From Falsiroseomonas tokyonensis (GTDB lineage: Bacteria; Pseudomonadota; Alphaproteobacteria; Acetobacterales; Acetobacteraceae): a stretch of 64,000 nt of DNA. How positions within the stretch are numbered: position 1 is the stretch's first letter; each line of letters starts with the position of its first letter. Below the pieces are notes generated by a model. It ran no database searches, was not told the origin of the DNA, and saw only the letters and a list, made by a program, of their open reading frames with translations. A program made the position numbers and the translations under genes. Below are positions 51,576 through 60,150 of the stretch, piece by piece. The stretch is taken from NCBI RefSeq assembly GCF_019024325.1, contig NZ_JAFNJS010000001.1, forward strand, positions 434,001 to 498,000. The letters run 5' to 3'.

Positions 51576-52640
51576 TCAAACGCCGAAGATGTCACGCCAC
51601 AGCTCCTTCACCTCGGTCATCTCGTTCTGGACCTGGGCCGGGGTCGGCGTGATGGTCTTGATCTCATCCAGCGGGCGCGAGCCTTCCGGCGGCGGCACTT
51701 CCGGCCGCAGCGATTCGGCGGAGAATTCGCGCACGGCGCGCGAATAGGCGGAGCCGCAGGCGAATTCCATGAACAGCTTGGCTGCATTGGGCTTCGGCGC
51801 ATTGGCGATGGCCGCACTCGGCGCCGGTACCAGCAGCGTGCCGTCGGTGGGATAGATCAGCGCCAGCGGATTGCCGCGGGAGATGCTGAACAGCGTGGCG
51901 GCAGAGGGGATGCCCACGCCCACGATGCGCTCGCCCGCATTCAGCGTGGTCACCGGATCGCCGGCGGAGCGGCCGATCTGCGGCTTGTTGCGCTCGAACT
52001 CGCGGAAATAGCGCTCGCCATACATGGACTTCATCATGATGGCCCAATTGCCGATCGCGCCGCTGAAGCCCGGATGGCCAACGGCCATCTTGTCGCGCCA
52101 CTTGGCATCCGTCAGCTCGCGCCAGCTTTTGGGCGCTTCCGCCTCGCTCAGCCGGTCGGTGCGGCGCGCGAGCATGTAAAGCGCCAGGTAGGTGACCTGG
52201 AAATGCCCGTCCGGATCGGCCGCCTCCCGCGCCGCCTTCACCATCCCCGCCGCGTTCTGCGGCTTGTAGGCCATCAACCGGCCTTCGCGCTTCAGGAAGG
52301 TGAAGTGGCTGTAGTCGGTGGAGCTGAAGACATCGCATTGCGCGACGCGCGCCCGCGCATCCTGCGACAGCCGCTGAAAGGCGACCTGGGAGGTCGTGCG
52401 CACCACATTGCAGCGCACGCCCGGATAGCGTTCCGTGAAGGCCCGGCCCACCGCTTCCGAGGGTTCGGCCTGCAGCTGGCCCGTGTACCAGGTCAGCTCC
52501 CCTTCCCGCTGCGCGGCTTCATAAAGCTGCCGTTCATGCGCCGGCATATCCTGCGCCGCGGCGCGGCGCGCAGGCAGGATGGCGGCTGCCGCCAGGGCGG
52601 TGGTGGTGCCGAGCAGGCCCCGCTTGGTGATACCGGTCAT
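51576..52640 (-). CDS. Periplasmic ABC binding protein 2 (FbpA/AfuA-like)
   Basis: The 354-residue protein has a signal peptide with KRGLLGTTTAL and cleavage near AAAQD (30). The mature part resembles iron-type binding proteins (ELTWYTGQ, QCDVFSSTD, GHPGFSGAIGNWA, NAAKLFMEF). It is roughly 60 percent identical by eye to the next gene, so they arose by tandem duplication. The pair of adjacent tyrosines that binds Fe3+ in FbpA/FutA is not seen in the expected region (AGERIVGVGIPSAATLF), so the ligand is probably not ferric iron. Confidence 0.88.
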   Translation of the reverse strand: MTGITKRGLLGTTTALAAAAILPARRAAAQDMPAHERQLYEAAQREGELTWYTGQLQAEPSEAVGRAFTERYPGVRCNVVRTTSQVAFQRLSQDARARVAQCDVFSSTDYSHFTFLKREGRLMAYKPQNAAGMVKAAREAADPDGHFQVTYLALYMLARRTDRLSEAEAPKSWRELTDAKWRDKMAVGHPGFSGAIGNWAIMMKSMYGERYFREFERNKPQIGRSAGDPVTTLNAGERIVGVGIPSAATLFSISRGNPLALIYPTDGTLLVPAPSAAIANAPKPNAAKLFMEFACGSAYSRAVREFSAESLRPEVPPPEGSRPLDEIKTITPTPAQVQNEMTEVKELWRDIFGV

Positions 52641-52670
52641 GTTCCTCGTTCCCTCATTCTTCTTGCGGCG

Positions 52671-53729
52671 TCAGACGCCGAAAGTGTCGCGCCAGGCCTC
52701 GCGGACCTCGGGCACGCCCTTTTCCTGTTCCTCCAGGCTCGGCGCCAGCAGGGTGATATCGGCCAGCGGCCTTCCGCCCTCGGGCGGTCGCACGTCGCCA
52801 CGCAGGGGCTCGTTGAAGGTCAGCCGCACCGTCTCCGACATCGCCTGGCTGGCCTGGAATTCCATGAAGAGCTTCGCGGCATTCGGATGCGGCGCATTGC
52901 GCAGGATGGCGGAAGGCGAGATGGCGGCCAGGACGCCTTCCGTCGGATAGATCAGCTTCAGCGGATTGCCGCGGGAGATGGCGAGCTGCGTCGTGCCGGT
53001 CGGCACGCAGAGCCCGACGGAGCGTTCCCCCGCGTTCAGCGTGGTCACCGGGTCCTGACTGGATCGGCCGATCTGCGGATTGTTGCGTTCCAGTCGGCGG
53101 AAGTAGTCCCAGCCATACATCTTGCGCATCTGCACGGCCCAGACGCCGATGGCGCCGCTGAAGCCGGGATGGCCGACCGCCAGCTTGTCCTTCCACTTCG
53201 GGTCCAGGGCATCCTGCCAGCCGCGCGGCGCATCCGCCTCACTGACCAAGCGCGTATTGTGCGTCATCAGGAACAGGCCGAGGAAGCTGGTGTGGAAGAA
53301 GTTGTCCGGATCCGCATTCTGGATCGCCGGCAGCAGACCCGCGACATTCTCCGGCTTGAACTGCAGCAGCCGGCCTTCCCGCTTCAGCTGCACGAAGTGT
53401 CCGGAATTGGTCGAGCTGAAGACGTCGCATTGCGCCACCCCCGCGCGCGCATCCTGCGACAGCCGCTGGAAGGCGACCTGCGAGGTGCTGCGCACCACGT
53501 TGCAGCGCACGCCGGGGAAACGCTCGTTGAAAGCGCGGCCAACCGCCTCCGAGGTCTCGGCATTGTACTGGCCGGAATACCAGGTGATCTCGCCTTCGCG
53601 CCGCGCCGCGTCATACAGCTGGCGCTCATGCGCGGGCAGGCTTTGGGCCACGGCACGGAAGGCCGGGCCGGCGCCGAGCGCGACGCCGGTGCTGAGGGAT
53701 AGGATCTGGCGCCTGTTGAAGCCGCTCAT
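52671..53729 (-). CDS. Periplasmic ABC binding protein 1 (FbpA/AfuA-like)
   Basis: From 53729 (GGAGGAA seven bases upstream) the 352-residue product has a twin-arginine-like leader (NRRQILSLSTG) and cleavage near AVAQS. It parallels the adjacent protein throughout: EITWYSGQ, QCDVFSSTN, GHPGFSGAIGVWA, NAAKLFMEF. The ferric tyrosine pair is absent here too (AGERSVGLCVPTGTTQL). Two binding proteins for one permease suggest two related ligands or affinities, in keeping with the CoA-transferase and hydratase genes just upstream. Confidence 0.88.
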   Translation of the reverse strand: MSGFNRRQILSLSTGVALGAGPAFRAVAQSLPAHERQLYDAARREGEITWYSGQYNAETSEAVGRAFNERFPGVRCNVVRSTSQVAFQRLSQDARAGVAQCDVFSSTNSGHFVQLKREGRLLQFKPENVAGLLPAIQNADPDNFFHTSFLGLFLMTHNTRLVSEADAPRGWQDALDPKWKDKLAVGHPGFSGAIGVWAVQMRKMYGWDYFRRLERNNPQIGRSSQDPVTTLNAGERSVGLCVPTGTTQLAISRGNPLKLIYPTEGVLAAISPSAILRNAPHPNAAKLFMEFQASQAMSETVRLTFNEPLRGDVRPPEGGRPLADITLLAPSLEEQEKGVPEVREAWRDTFGV

Positions 53730-53774
53730 TCTTGGTTCCTCCCTGGGTGCGGCACGCACTGCGTGCCGGTTCAG

Positions 53775-54584
53775 TCAGCCTCCACGGAATGTCGGGGGGC
53801 GCTTCGCCATGAAGGCGGCGCGTCCCTCGGCGTAGTCGGCACTGTCGAAGCAGGCGCGGTACAGCGCCTCGAAGCGCGCCTGGTCGATCTTCGCAGGCTC
53901 GCCCGCGATCTGGTCGATCCCCTCCTTCGAGGCACGGATGGACAGCGGCGCATTGCGTGCGATGGTCATCGCCATCTCCCGCACCGTGGCCTCCAGCTGC
54001 TCCACCGGGACCACGCGGTTCACCAGGCCGACTCGAAGCGCCTCCTCCGCATCCAGGAAGCGGCCGGTGAACATGATCTCCTTCGCCATGGCCGGCCCGA
54101 CCAGCGAGACCAGCCGGCGCAGGCTGTGCCAGGCATAGGCGACGCCGAGCTTGGCGGCGGGAATGCCGAAGCGGCCATCGGTCGCCGTGATGCGGATATC
54201 CGCCACCATCGCCGTCGCGCAGCCGCCACCGATGCAGAAGCCGTTGATCATGGCGATCAGCGGCTTGCCGAGCTGCTCCAGCCGCTGCCGTGCGGCGGCG
54301 GAAACGGCGGAATACTTCGCCTCGGCCTCCGCGCTGTTGCGCTGCTGCTCGAACTGGCTGATGTCCGCACCGGAGGCGAAGGCCTTGCCGCCGGCGCCGT
54401 GCATGACGACGACGCGCACCGCGGGATCCTCGGCGAAGCGCTGCGCCGCTTCCGCCACCGCCTGCCACATCTCCAGCGAGATGGCGTTGCGCTTCTCGGG
54501 CTGGTTGAAGGTGAGCCAACCGATCCCGTCCTCGATCCTGGCAAGGATCTTGGGCGTGGGAAGGGTGATCTGCATGCCGTCCAT
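53775..54584 (-). CDS. Enoyl-CoA hydratase/isomerase-family protein
   Basis: The 269-residue crotonase-fold protein has the oxyanion-hole segments GKAFASGADISQF and GFCIGGGCATAM. Of the two catalytic glutamates of classical hydratases, the second is retained (AKEIMFTG), but the first position reads Ala in GIPAAKLGVAYA where PE is usual. It may therefore catalyse another crotonase reaction (thioester hydrolysis, decarboxylation or isomerisation). AGGAG precedes the start. The CoA-transferase gene ends 11 bases upstream. Confidence 0.88.
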   Translation of the reverse strand: MDGMQITLPTPKILARIEDGIGWLTFNQPEKRNAISLEMWQAVAEAAQRFAEDPAVRVVVMHGAGGKAFASGADISQFEQQRNSAEAEAKYSAVSAAARQRLEQLGKPLIAMINGFCIGGGCATAMVADIRITATDGRFGIPAAKLGVAYAWHSLRRLVSLVGPAMAKEIMFTGRFLDAEEALRVGLVNRVVPVEQLEATVREMAMTIARNAPLSIRASKEGIDQIAGEPAKIDQARFEALYRACFDSADYAEGRAAFMAKRPPTFRGG

Positions 54585-54595
54585 GCGCGCTGCTC

Positions 54596-55792
54596 CTAGG
54601 AGATCACGCGCGCGGCGCGCAGCCGAGCGATCTCATCTGCCGAATGTCCCAGCTCCGCCAGCACGGCATCCGTATGCGCCCCGGCATCCGGGGTCGGCGT
54701 GCGGATATCCCAGGCGAGGTCGCTCATATTGATCGGGTTGCGCACCAGCTTCTGGTCGCCCAGCCGCGGATGCGCGATGGGCTTGGCCATTTGCAGATGC
54801 TGCACCTGCGGATCCGCAAAAGTCTGGTCGATGGTATTGATCGGACCGCAGGGAATGCCCGCGGGGTCCAGCACCTCGATCCAGTGCAGGCTGGGCTTGG
54901 TGCGCGTCACCTCGCTGATCGCGGCATTGATCGCGGCGCGATCGTCGGACCGGCCGTCCCGGGTGTTCCAGCCCGGCCGCGTCTTCCATTCCGGCTTTTC
55001 CAGCGCATCGCAGAAGCGTTCCCACATGCGGGGCGAGGATGCGGCGAGCGCGATGGGGCGATCTGCGGTGGGATAGACGCCTGTGGGGATGGAGGTCGGA
55101 TGGTCGTTGCCCGCCTGCCCCGCCACCTCACCTGCCAGCAGCCAGCGGCTGGCCTGGAAATCCAGCATGAAGACCATGACTTCCAGCAGGCTGGTATGCA
55201 CCCATCGGCCATGCCCCGTTCGGGTGCGGTCGAACAGCGCCATCATAACCGCCAGCGCCAGCAGATTTCCGGCGGTGAGGTCCGCGACCGGAATGCCCAC
55301 GCGCACCAGCCCTGCCCCGGGAATGCCGGTGATGCTCATCAGCCCGCCCATGCCCTGCGCGATCTGGTCGACGCCGGCGCGATGGCCATAGGGCCCGTCC
55401 TGGCCGAAGCCGCTGATCGAGCCATAAACAATGCGCGGATTCACCGCGCTGACGCTGGCATAGTCGACACCGAGGCGGAATTTCACGGCAGCGCGCATAT
55501 TCTCGACCACCACATCGGCGGTCTTCGCCAGCTGGAAAAAGATGGCCTTGCCCTGCTCAGTCTTCAGGTCGATCTGCATGGCGCGCTTGTTGCGGTGCAG
55601 ATTCTGGTAGTCGAAGCCGTCCTGGTCGCCCGCAATGTCCGCACCTTCCGCACCCGGCGGCGCGATGCGGATGACTTCCGCGCCCCAATCGGCCAAGTGC
55701 CGCACGCAGGTGGGCCCGGCCCGCGCCACGGTCAGGTCGAGGACTCGCAGACCCGACAGGGGCAGGGCATTGGCGGGTGTTGCATCGCTCAT
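54596..55792 (-). CDS. CaiB/BaiF (family III) CoA-transferase
   Basis: From 55792 the enzyme has 398 residues, with GLRVLDLTVARAGPTCV, the CoA-binding segment LHRNKRAMQIDLKTEQG and a catalytic Asp in HRAGVDQIAQGMGG near residue 145. It is the first gene of a minus-strand operon that continues with the crotonase-family gene and an ABC importer, so the imported acid is presumably activated by this enzyme. It is divergent from the GntR regulator. It differs from the CoA-transferase at 44059 and is not a recent copy. Confidence 0.92.
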   Translation of the reverse strand: MSDATPANALPLSGLRVLDLTVARAGPTCVRHLADWGAEVIRIAPPGAEGADIAGDQDGFDYQNLHRNKRAMQIDLKTEQGKAIFFQLAKTADVVVENMRAAVKFRLGVDYASVSAVNPRIVYGSISGFGQDGPYGHRAGVDQIAQGMGGLMSITGIPGAGLVRVGIPVADLTAGNLLALAVMMALFDRTRTGHGRWVHTSLLEVMVFMLDFQASRWLLAGEVAGQAGNDHPTSIPTGVYPTADRPIALAASSPRMWERFCDALEKPEWKTRPGWNTRDGRSDDRAAINAAISEVTRTKPSLHWIEVLDPAGIPCGPINTIDQTFADPQVQHLQMAKPIAHPRLGDQKLVRNPINMSDLAWDIRTPTPDAGAHTDAVLAELGHSADEIARLRAARVIS

Positions 55793-55887
55793 GCGCGCCG
55801 CAGCCCTGCCCGACGCGTGCGGCACCGCGCGGCGGTGATCACCATCGACGTCCTCCCGAACGTGGCTTTTTGTCTCTGTGTCTCAGC

Positions 55888-55915
55888 TTGTCAGGCCGCG
55901 GCGGAACTGTAAACA
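55888..55915 (+). promoter_or_regulatory. Weak candidate promoter before the GntR gene
   Basis: TTGTCA (55888-55893) and TAAACA (55910-55915) are 16 bases apart. The -10 match is poor and lies 10 bases before the annotated ATG, which would give a nearly leaderless mRNA. The 132-base region also serves the divergent CoA-transferase. Confidence 0.3.
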
Positions 55916-55924
55916 CTTTATCCC

Positions 55925-56713
55925 ATGGCAGATGCACCAGCGTCTTTCCCGCTGCCCCTCACCCCAGTCGAGGCATTGCCGCATGCTGCGGTGCACCGCG
56001 AAGCGGCACAGCGCGGCCCGCGGCGCGGCCGCATGCGCCGGCCCCAGGCACTGGGCATCGACGTGGCGCGGCGGATCGAGGCGCTGATCCTGGATGGCAC
56101 CCTGCGCGCTGGCGAAAGGTTGAACGAGGTGGCCCTGGCGCGCAGCCTCGGCGTCAGTCGCGGCCCGGTGCGGGAAGCGGCGCGCGCGCTGGAAAAGACC
56201 GGCCTAGTCACCGTGATCATGAATCGCGGGGCTTTCGTCCGGACCCTGACCCTGGATGAGGCGATGGACATTTACGAGATCAACGCCGCGCTTTTCGGCC
56301 TTGCCGCCGCGCGCCTCGCAACCCTGCTCGTGCCCGCACAGGCCGCGGCGCTGCGCATGATGGTGCAGGCGATGGAAGGCGCCATCGCGCGCGGTTGCCG
56401 CGACAGCTTCTTCCAGATCAACTCGGAATTCCACGCCTTCATCATGACGTCCAGCCGCAACCGGGAGGCTGCGATGCTGTACCAGCAGTTGACCCGCAAG
56501 CTGATGCTGCTGCGCCGGAGATCCTTCGAACAGCCGGGCCATATGGCGCTGGCGAACCGGGAGCACAGGGCGCTGATGCAGGCCATCCTGTCCGGCGACG
56601 CAGCGCGGGCGCGAGGGCTGGCGGAGGCGCATGCACGGCGCGGCCGCAGCCGCTTCCTCGACGCCATCGGACACGCCGCGCCAGACGGCGCCAACAGGGA
56701 GGAGAGGCCATGA
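55925..56713 (+). CDS. GntR/FadR-family (FCD) regulator
   Basis: The 262-residue protein has a winged helix (about 45-105, with LNEVALARSLGVSRGPVREAARAL) and a C-terminal helical FCD domain with FFQINSEFHAFIM and NREHRALMQAI, whose histidines bind metal and a carboxylate ligand. No Shine-Dalgarno precedes the 55925 ATG, so the true start may be further in, for instance near 56033. It heads the plus-strand operon, joined by ATGA to the isomerase gene, and probably controls both divergent operons. Confidence 0.88.
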   Translation: MADAPASFPLPLTPVEALPHAAVHREAAQRGPRRGRMRRPQALGIDVARRIEALILDGTLRAGERLNEVALARSLGVSRGPVREAARALEKTGLVTVIMNRGAFVRTLTLDEAMDIYEINAALFGLAAARLATLLVPAQAAALRMMVQAMEGAIARGCRDSFFQINSEFHAFIMTSSRNREAAMLYQQLTRKLMLLRRRSFEQPGHMALANREHRALMQAILSGDAARARGLAEAHARRGRSRFLDAIGHAAPDGANREERP

Positions 56714-57540
56714 CCCTTTTCGAGCGCATCAGCGTCGATATCGGCCGCCGCCTGAAGCTGGAGGACGCGATCGCCTGGGCCGGCGCGCACAAGGTGCGCC
56801 ATATCGACATCCAGCTGGACACGGGTGCGAATGCCGTGACCAGTTTCGACGCGACGCGCGCCAAGGGCATCCGCGCCCTGCTGGAAAAGCATGAGGTGCA
56901 TCTGGGCCTGCACACCCTTTCCGCCGTGAATGTCGCGGAGTATTCGCCCTTCCTGTCGGAGGCCGTGGATTCCTACATGCGCGCCTATATCGAGGCGATG
57001 CCGCTGCTGGGCGCTGGCTCCATCGTGGTGCATGCCAGCTACCATTTCACGGCGGATGTCGAGATGCGGATGCAGGCAGGGCTGGACCGGCTGAAGCGCA
57101 TGGTGGAGCACGCGGAAAAGCACAAGGCGCTGCTGCTGCTGGAGAATCTCAACAAGGAACCGGCGGATGCCGAGGTGCACTATCTGGCGCATACGATGGA
57201 GGAATGGGCCTACTACTACGACGCCATCGACAGCCCCGCCTTCGCGCTGAGCTTCACCGCCAACCACGCGCATCTCATGCCCGATGGCGTGGAGGGTTTT
57301 CTCGCGCGCATCCCGATGCAGCGGGTGGTGGAAGTGCGCCTGGCGGATTGCTGGCGCAACGGGCACGAGCAGCACCTGGTCCCCGGCGAGGGCGACTTCG
57401 ACTTCGGCGACATGTTCCGCCGCATCGAGGCGATGGGCTTCCGTGGCCACTACATGAATGCCTTCGGCACGCTTGAGAACATGGACCAGGCGCGCCACCG
57501 GCAGGTCAGGGCGGCCCGCGCGGCCGGCGTCGCGGCATGA
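56710..57540 (+). CDS. Xylose-isomerase-like TIM-barrel protein
   Basis: The 276-residue product belongs to the sugar phosphate isomerase/epimerase (AP endonuclease 2) superfamily, with ERISVDIGRRLKLEDAI, LHTLSAVNVAEYSP, the metal-site region LLLENLNKEPAD (a glutamate) and ADCWRNGHEQHLVPGEGDFDF (Asp, His and Glu). Members isomerise keto sugars or 2-keto acids using a divalent metal. The start at 56710 overlaps the GntR stop, and the end overlaps the next start (ATGA), indicating one transcript. Confidence 0.85.
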   Translation: MTLFERISVDIGRRLKLEDAIAWAGAHKVRHIDIQLDTGANAVTSFDATRAKGIRALLEKHEVHLGLHTLSAVNVAEYSPFLSEAVDSYMRAYIEAMPLLGAGSIVVHASYHFTADVEMRMQAGLDRLKRMVEHAEKHKALLLLENLNKEPADAEVHYLAHTMEEWAYYYDAIDSPAFALSFTANHAHLMPDGVEGFLARIPMQRVVEVRLADCWRNGHEQHLVPGEGDFDFGDMFRRIEAMGFRGHYMNAFGTLENMDQARHRQVRAARAAGVAA

Positions 57541-58631
57541 GCCGCATCCGCAGCATCACCGCGGCCGTGGAGCGCCTGGCACCCGTCGCGGCCGCGAAGG
57601 GCTATGCGGGGCTGGACACGCCCGCCTTCGTCCGCTGCCGTGTCACGACGGAGGACGAGCTGGTCGGCACCGGCGTCACCGGCCGCTTCCTGGCGGAGGA
57701 GGTGGTGGCGCTGCTGGCCCGCATGGCGGAGCCGCTGCGGGGCGAGGATGCGCGGTGCATCGAGGCCATCCGCGCCAAACTTACCGCGCGCTTCAATCCC
57801 CGCAGCGCGACCGGCGCCTTCGTCTCCGCGCTCTCGGCGCTGGACATGGCGCTTTGGGATTTGCGCGCGCGGGCGTTGGGGGAGCCGCTGTGGCGGCTGC
57901 TGGGCGGCGCGCGCCAGGCCGTGCCCTGCTACGCCACCGTGGGCCTGCCGGGCTATGCGGAGGATGAGCTCGCTGCCGTCTGCCAGCGCAGCATCGCGGC
58001 CGGCTTCGTCGGCGTGAAGATGCTGGTGGCCGCCGGCGGCCGTGGCGTGGCGGAGGATGCGCGCCGCGTGCGCGCCGTCCGCAGCGCCATCGGCCCCAAG
58101 GCACTGCTGATGCTGGACGCGAATTGCGGCATGGACGTCGCCACCGCGCGCCGCTTGGCGCTGATGGTGGAGGAGTGCGACGTCGCCTGGTTCGAGGAGC
58201 CGGTGCTGGGCAACGACCTGGAGATGCTGGCCAGCCTGCGCCGCGCGATCCGTATCCCCATCGGCGCCGGGCAGATGGTGCAGTCCATGGCCTGGTTCCG
58301 CGAGGCGCTGACTCGTGGCGCGGTGGACTGGCTGCAGCCCAATGCCGCCTTCTGCGGCGGCATCAGCGCGGCGCTACGCATCCTTTCGCTGGCCGAGGCG
58401 CATGGCACGCCGGTGGCGCATGCCGGCGGCTGGGACATCGCCAATGCCGCGCTGATGGCCGGCCATGCCCAGGGCGGCCTGCTGGAGATGCATGGCGCAC
58501 AGCTGGCGCTGCGCCAGCGCCTGGTGGAGGACCTGGTGCCGGAGGCTGGCGTGATGCATCTGCCCGACCGCCCCGGCATCGGCTTCGCCTTCCGCGAGGA
58601 AGCGCTTTCCGAGGCGCCGCCAGCCGGCTAA
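57537..58631 (+). CDS. Mandelate racemase/muconate lactonizing (enolase-superfamily) enzyme
   Basis: The 364-residue enzyme shows enolase-superfamily metal ligands: Asp in LLMLDANCGMD near 195, Glu in VAWFEEPVLG near 220 and a later Glu/Gln in IGAGQMVQS. It also has the base region FVGVKMLVAAGG and a His in AHAGGWDIANAAL near 302. It most likely dehydrates or racemises a hydroxy or sugar acid. Together with the isomerase-like protein and reductase it suggests catabolism of an acidic sugar, but the substrate cannot be read from the sequence. Confidence 0.88.
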   Translation: MSRIRSITAAVERLAPVAAAKGYAGLDTPAFVRCRVTTEDELVGTGVTGRFLAEEVVALLARMAEPLRGEDARCIEAIRAKLTARFNPRSATGAFVSALSALDMALWDLRARALGEPLWRLLGGARQAVPCYATVGLPGYAEDELAAVCQRSIAAGFVGVKMLVAAGGRGVAEDARRVRAVRSAIGPKALLMLDANCGMDVATARRLALMVEECDVAWFEEPVLGNDLEMLASLRRAIRIPIGAGQMVQSMAWFREALTRGAVDWLQPNAAFCGGISAALRILSLAEAHGTPVAHAGGWDIANAALMAGHAQGGLLEMHGAQLALRQRLVEDLVPEAGVMHLPDRPGIGFAFREEALSEAPPAG

Positions 58632-58660
58632 AGCGGCAAGCTTCCGAGGAGGATCCCGCC

Positions 58661-59638
58661 ATGCCGCAGATCACGCGCCGCGCCGCCCTTGCCACCACCC
58701 TCGTCCTGGCCGCACAGGCCGCCGGGGCGCAGGAGCGCTATCCGAGCCGTCCGGTGAGCATCATCGTGCCCTGGGCCGCTGGCGGCACCACGGATATCCT
58801 GGCCCGCGTGCTGGCGGAGCCTCTGCGCCGCGCCATGGGCCAGCCCTTCGTCGTGGAAAATCGCTCCGGCGCCTCCGGCAATATCGGCTCCAACGCCGTG
58901 GCGCGGGCGCGGCCCGATGGCTATGCGCTGCTCTTCGGCTCGATGAGCACGCATGCGATGAACGATGCGCTGTTCAACAATATGCCCTTCAACGGCGTGG
59001 AGGATTTCACGCCGATCGCGCTGCTGGCCTTCGTGCTGAACACCATGGTGATCCATCCCTCGGTGCCGGCGAATTCGGTCGCGGAGTTCATCGCCTATTG
59101 CAAGGCGAATCCGGGCAAGGTGGCCTATGCCTCCGCCGGGCCGGGTTCCACCAACCACCTCTGCGCCGCGATGTTTGCGCGCATGGCGGGGATCGAGATG
59201 GTGCATGTGCCCTACCGCGGCGGTGCGCCGGCGGTGCAGGACACGGTGGCGGGCCAGACGCAGCTTCTGTTCAGCGCCGGCACGCAGACGCTGAGCCATG
59301 TGCGCGACGGCCGGCTGAAGCTGCTGGCCGTGACGGAGGGCCGCCGCTCCAGCCTGCTACCGGATGTGCCGACAGTGGCGGAGACGGTGCCGGGCTATGA
59401 GATGGCCGTGTGGTACGGCGTGCTCGGCCCCAAGGGAATGCCGCAGGACCTGGTGGCGCAGCTGAACACCGAGATCAATAAGGCGATGCTGCTGCCGGAG
59501 GTGAAGGACCGCATGGCGGCGATCGGGGTCGAGGTGGTGAACGAAACCCCCGTCGCCTTCGCCACCACGTTGCGCGCCGATGCGGAGAAGTGGAGCCGCG
59601 CGATCCGCGAGCTGGGCATCGGCATGACCGATGCCTGA
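58661..59638 (+). CDS. Bug/TctC family solute receptor (enolase-superfamily operon)
   Basis: The 325-residue product (CGAGGAGG upstream) has a leader with TRRAALATTLVL and cleavage near AGAQE (24). Landmarks are YPSRPVSIIVPWAAGG, VVENRSGASGNIGS, RARPDGYALLFG and MVHVPYRGGAPA. It follows the enolase-superfamily gene by 29 bases and its end overlaps the GAF protein start by eight. It is the fourth of five such receptors in the window. Confidence 0.9.
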   Translation: MPQITRRAALATTLVLAAQAAGAQERYPSRPVSIIVPWAAGGTTDILARVLAEPLRRAMGQPFVVENRSGASGNIGSNAVARARPDGYALLFGSMSTHAMNDALFNNMPFNGVEDFTPIALLAFVLNTMVIHPSVPANSVAEFIAYCKANPGKVAYASAGPGSTNHLCAAMFARMAGIEMVHVPYRGGAPAVQDTVAGQTQLLFSAGTQTLSHVRDGRLKLLAVTEGRRSSLLPDVPTVAETVPGYEMAVWYGVLGPKGMPQDLVAQLNTEINKAMLLPEVKDRMAAIGVEVVNETPVAFATTLRADAEKWSRAIRELGIGMTDA

Positions 59639-60119
59639 TGCGGTGCTGACCGCCGCCCAGCTTTCCCGGATGGCGGAGGCCGCGCGGGAGGCGCGGCCGC
59701 TCGCCCTGCTGCGGGCGGCGGATGAGATCGGGCGGCAGGCGATGGGGCATCGCCTCTGCACCGCCATGCGTTTCGATGCCGCGGCGATGACGGTCCGCCG
59801 GCTCTACAGCTCGGACCCTGAAAGCTATCCGGTCGGCGGCACTAAACCGAAACGGGACACCGCCTGGGGCCGGCATGTGCTGCTGGAACGGCGCGTCTTC
59901 GTCGGCGAGGGCGCTGACGCGATCACGGAATTCTTCGACGACCACGCGCTGATCCTCGGCCTCGGCCTCCGCAGCATCGTCAATGTGCCGATCCTGCATG
60001 GCGGCGTCTGCCTCGGCACGGTGAATTTCCTCTGGGCGGAGGAACGGGTGCGGCCCGAATGGCGGGCGCTGGCGGAACTTCTGGGCCTGGTGGTGGCGCC
60101 GGACTGGATCGCCGCCTAA
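59631..60119 (+). CDS. GAF-domain protein
   Basis: The 162-residue cytoplasmic protein is a single GAF domain: LCTAMRFDAAAMTVRRLYSS, WGRHVLLERRVFVGEG and LRSIVNVPILHGGVCLGTVNF. It has no output domain. GAF proteins bind small ligands, and one inside a receptor-enzyme operon is unusual. It could sense the substrate or a metabolite, or work as an enzyme subunit. Translation is coupled to the receptor gene by an 8-base overlap. Confidence 0.85.
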   Translation: MPDAVLTAAQLSRMAEAAREARPLALLRAADEIGRQAMGHRLCTAMRFDAAAMTVRRLYSSDPESYPVGGTKPKRDTAWGRHVLLERRVFVGEGADAITEFFDDHALILGLGLRSIVNVPILHGGVCLGTVNFLWAEERVRPEWRALAELLGLVVAPDWIAA

Positions 60120-60150
60120 CCTGCCGCGCCAATCGAGGAGGACGCCGTTC

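Noticed and set aside
49695-53702. A 1335-codon open frame on the plus strand
   Set aside because: It runs antisense to the ABC permease, ATPase and binding-protein genes, which have clear domains. Its translation is His/Arg/Gly-rich with no fold-like pattern, as expected of a shadow frame in very GC-rich DNA.
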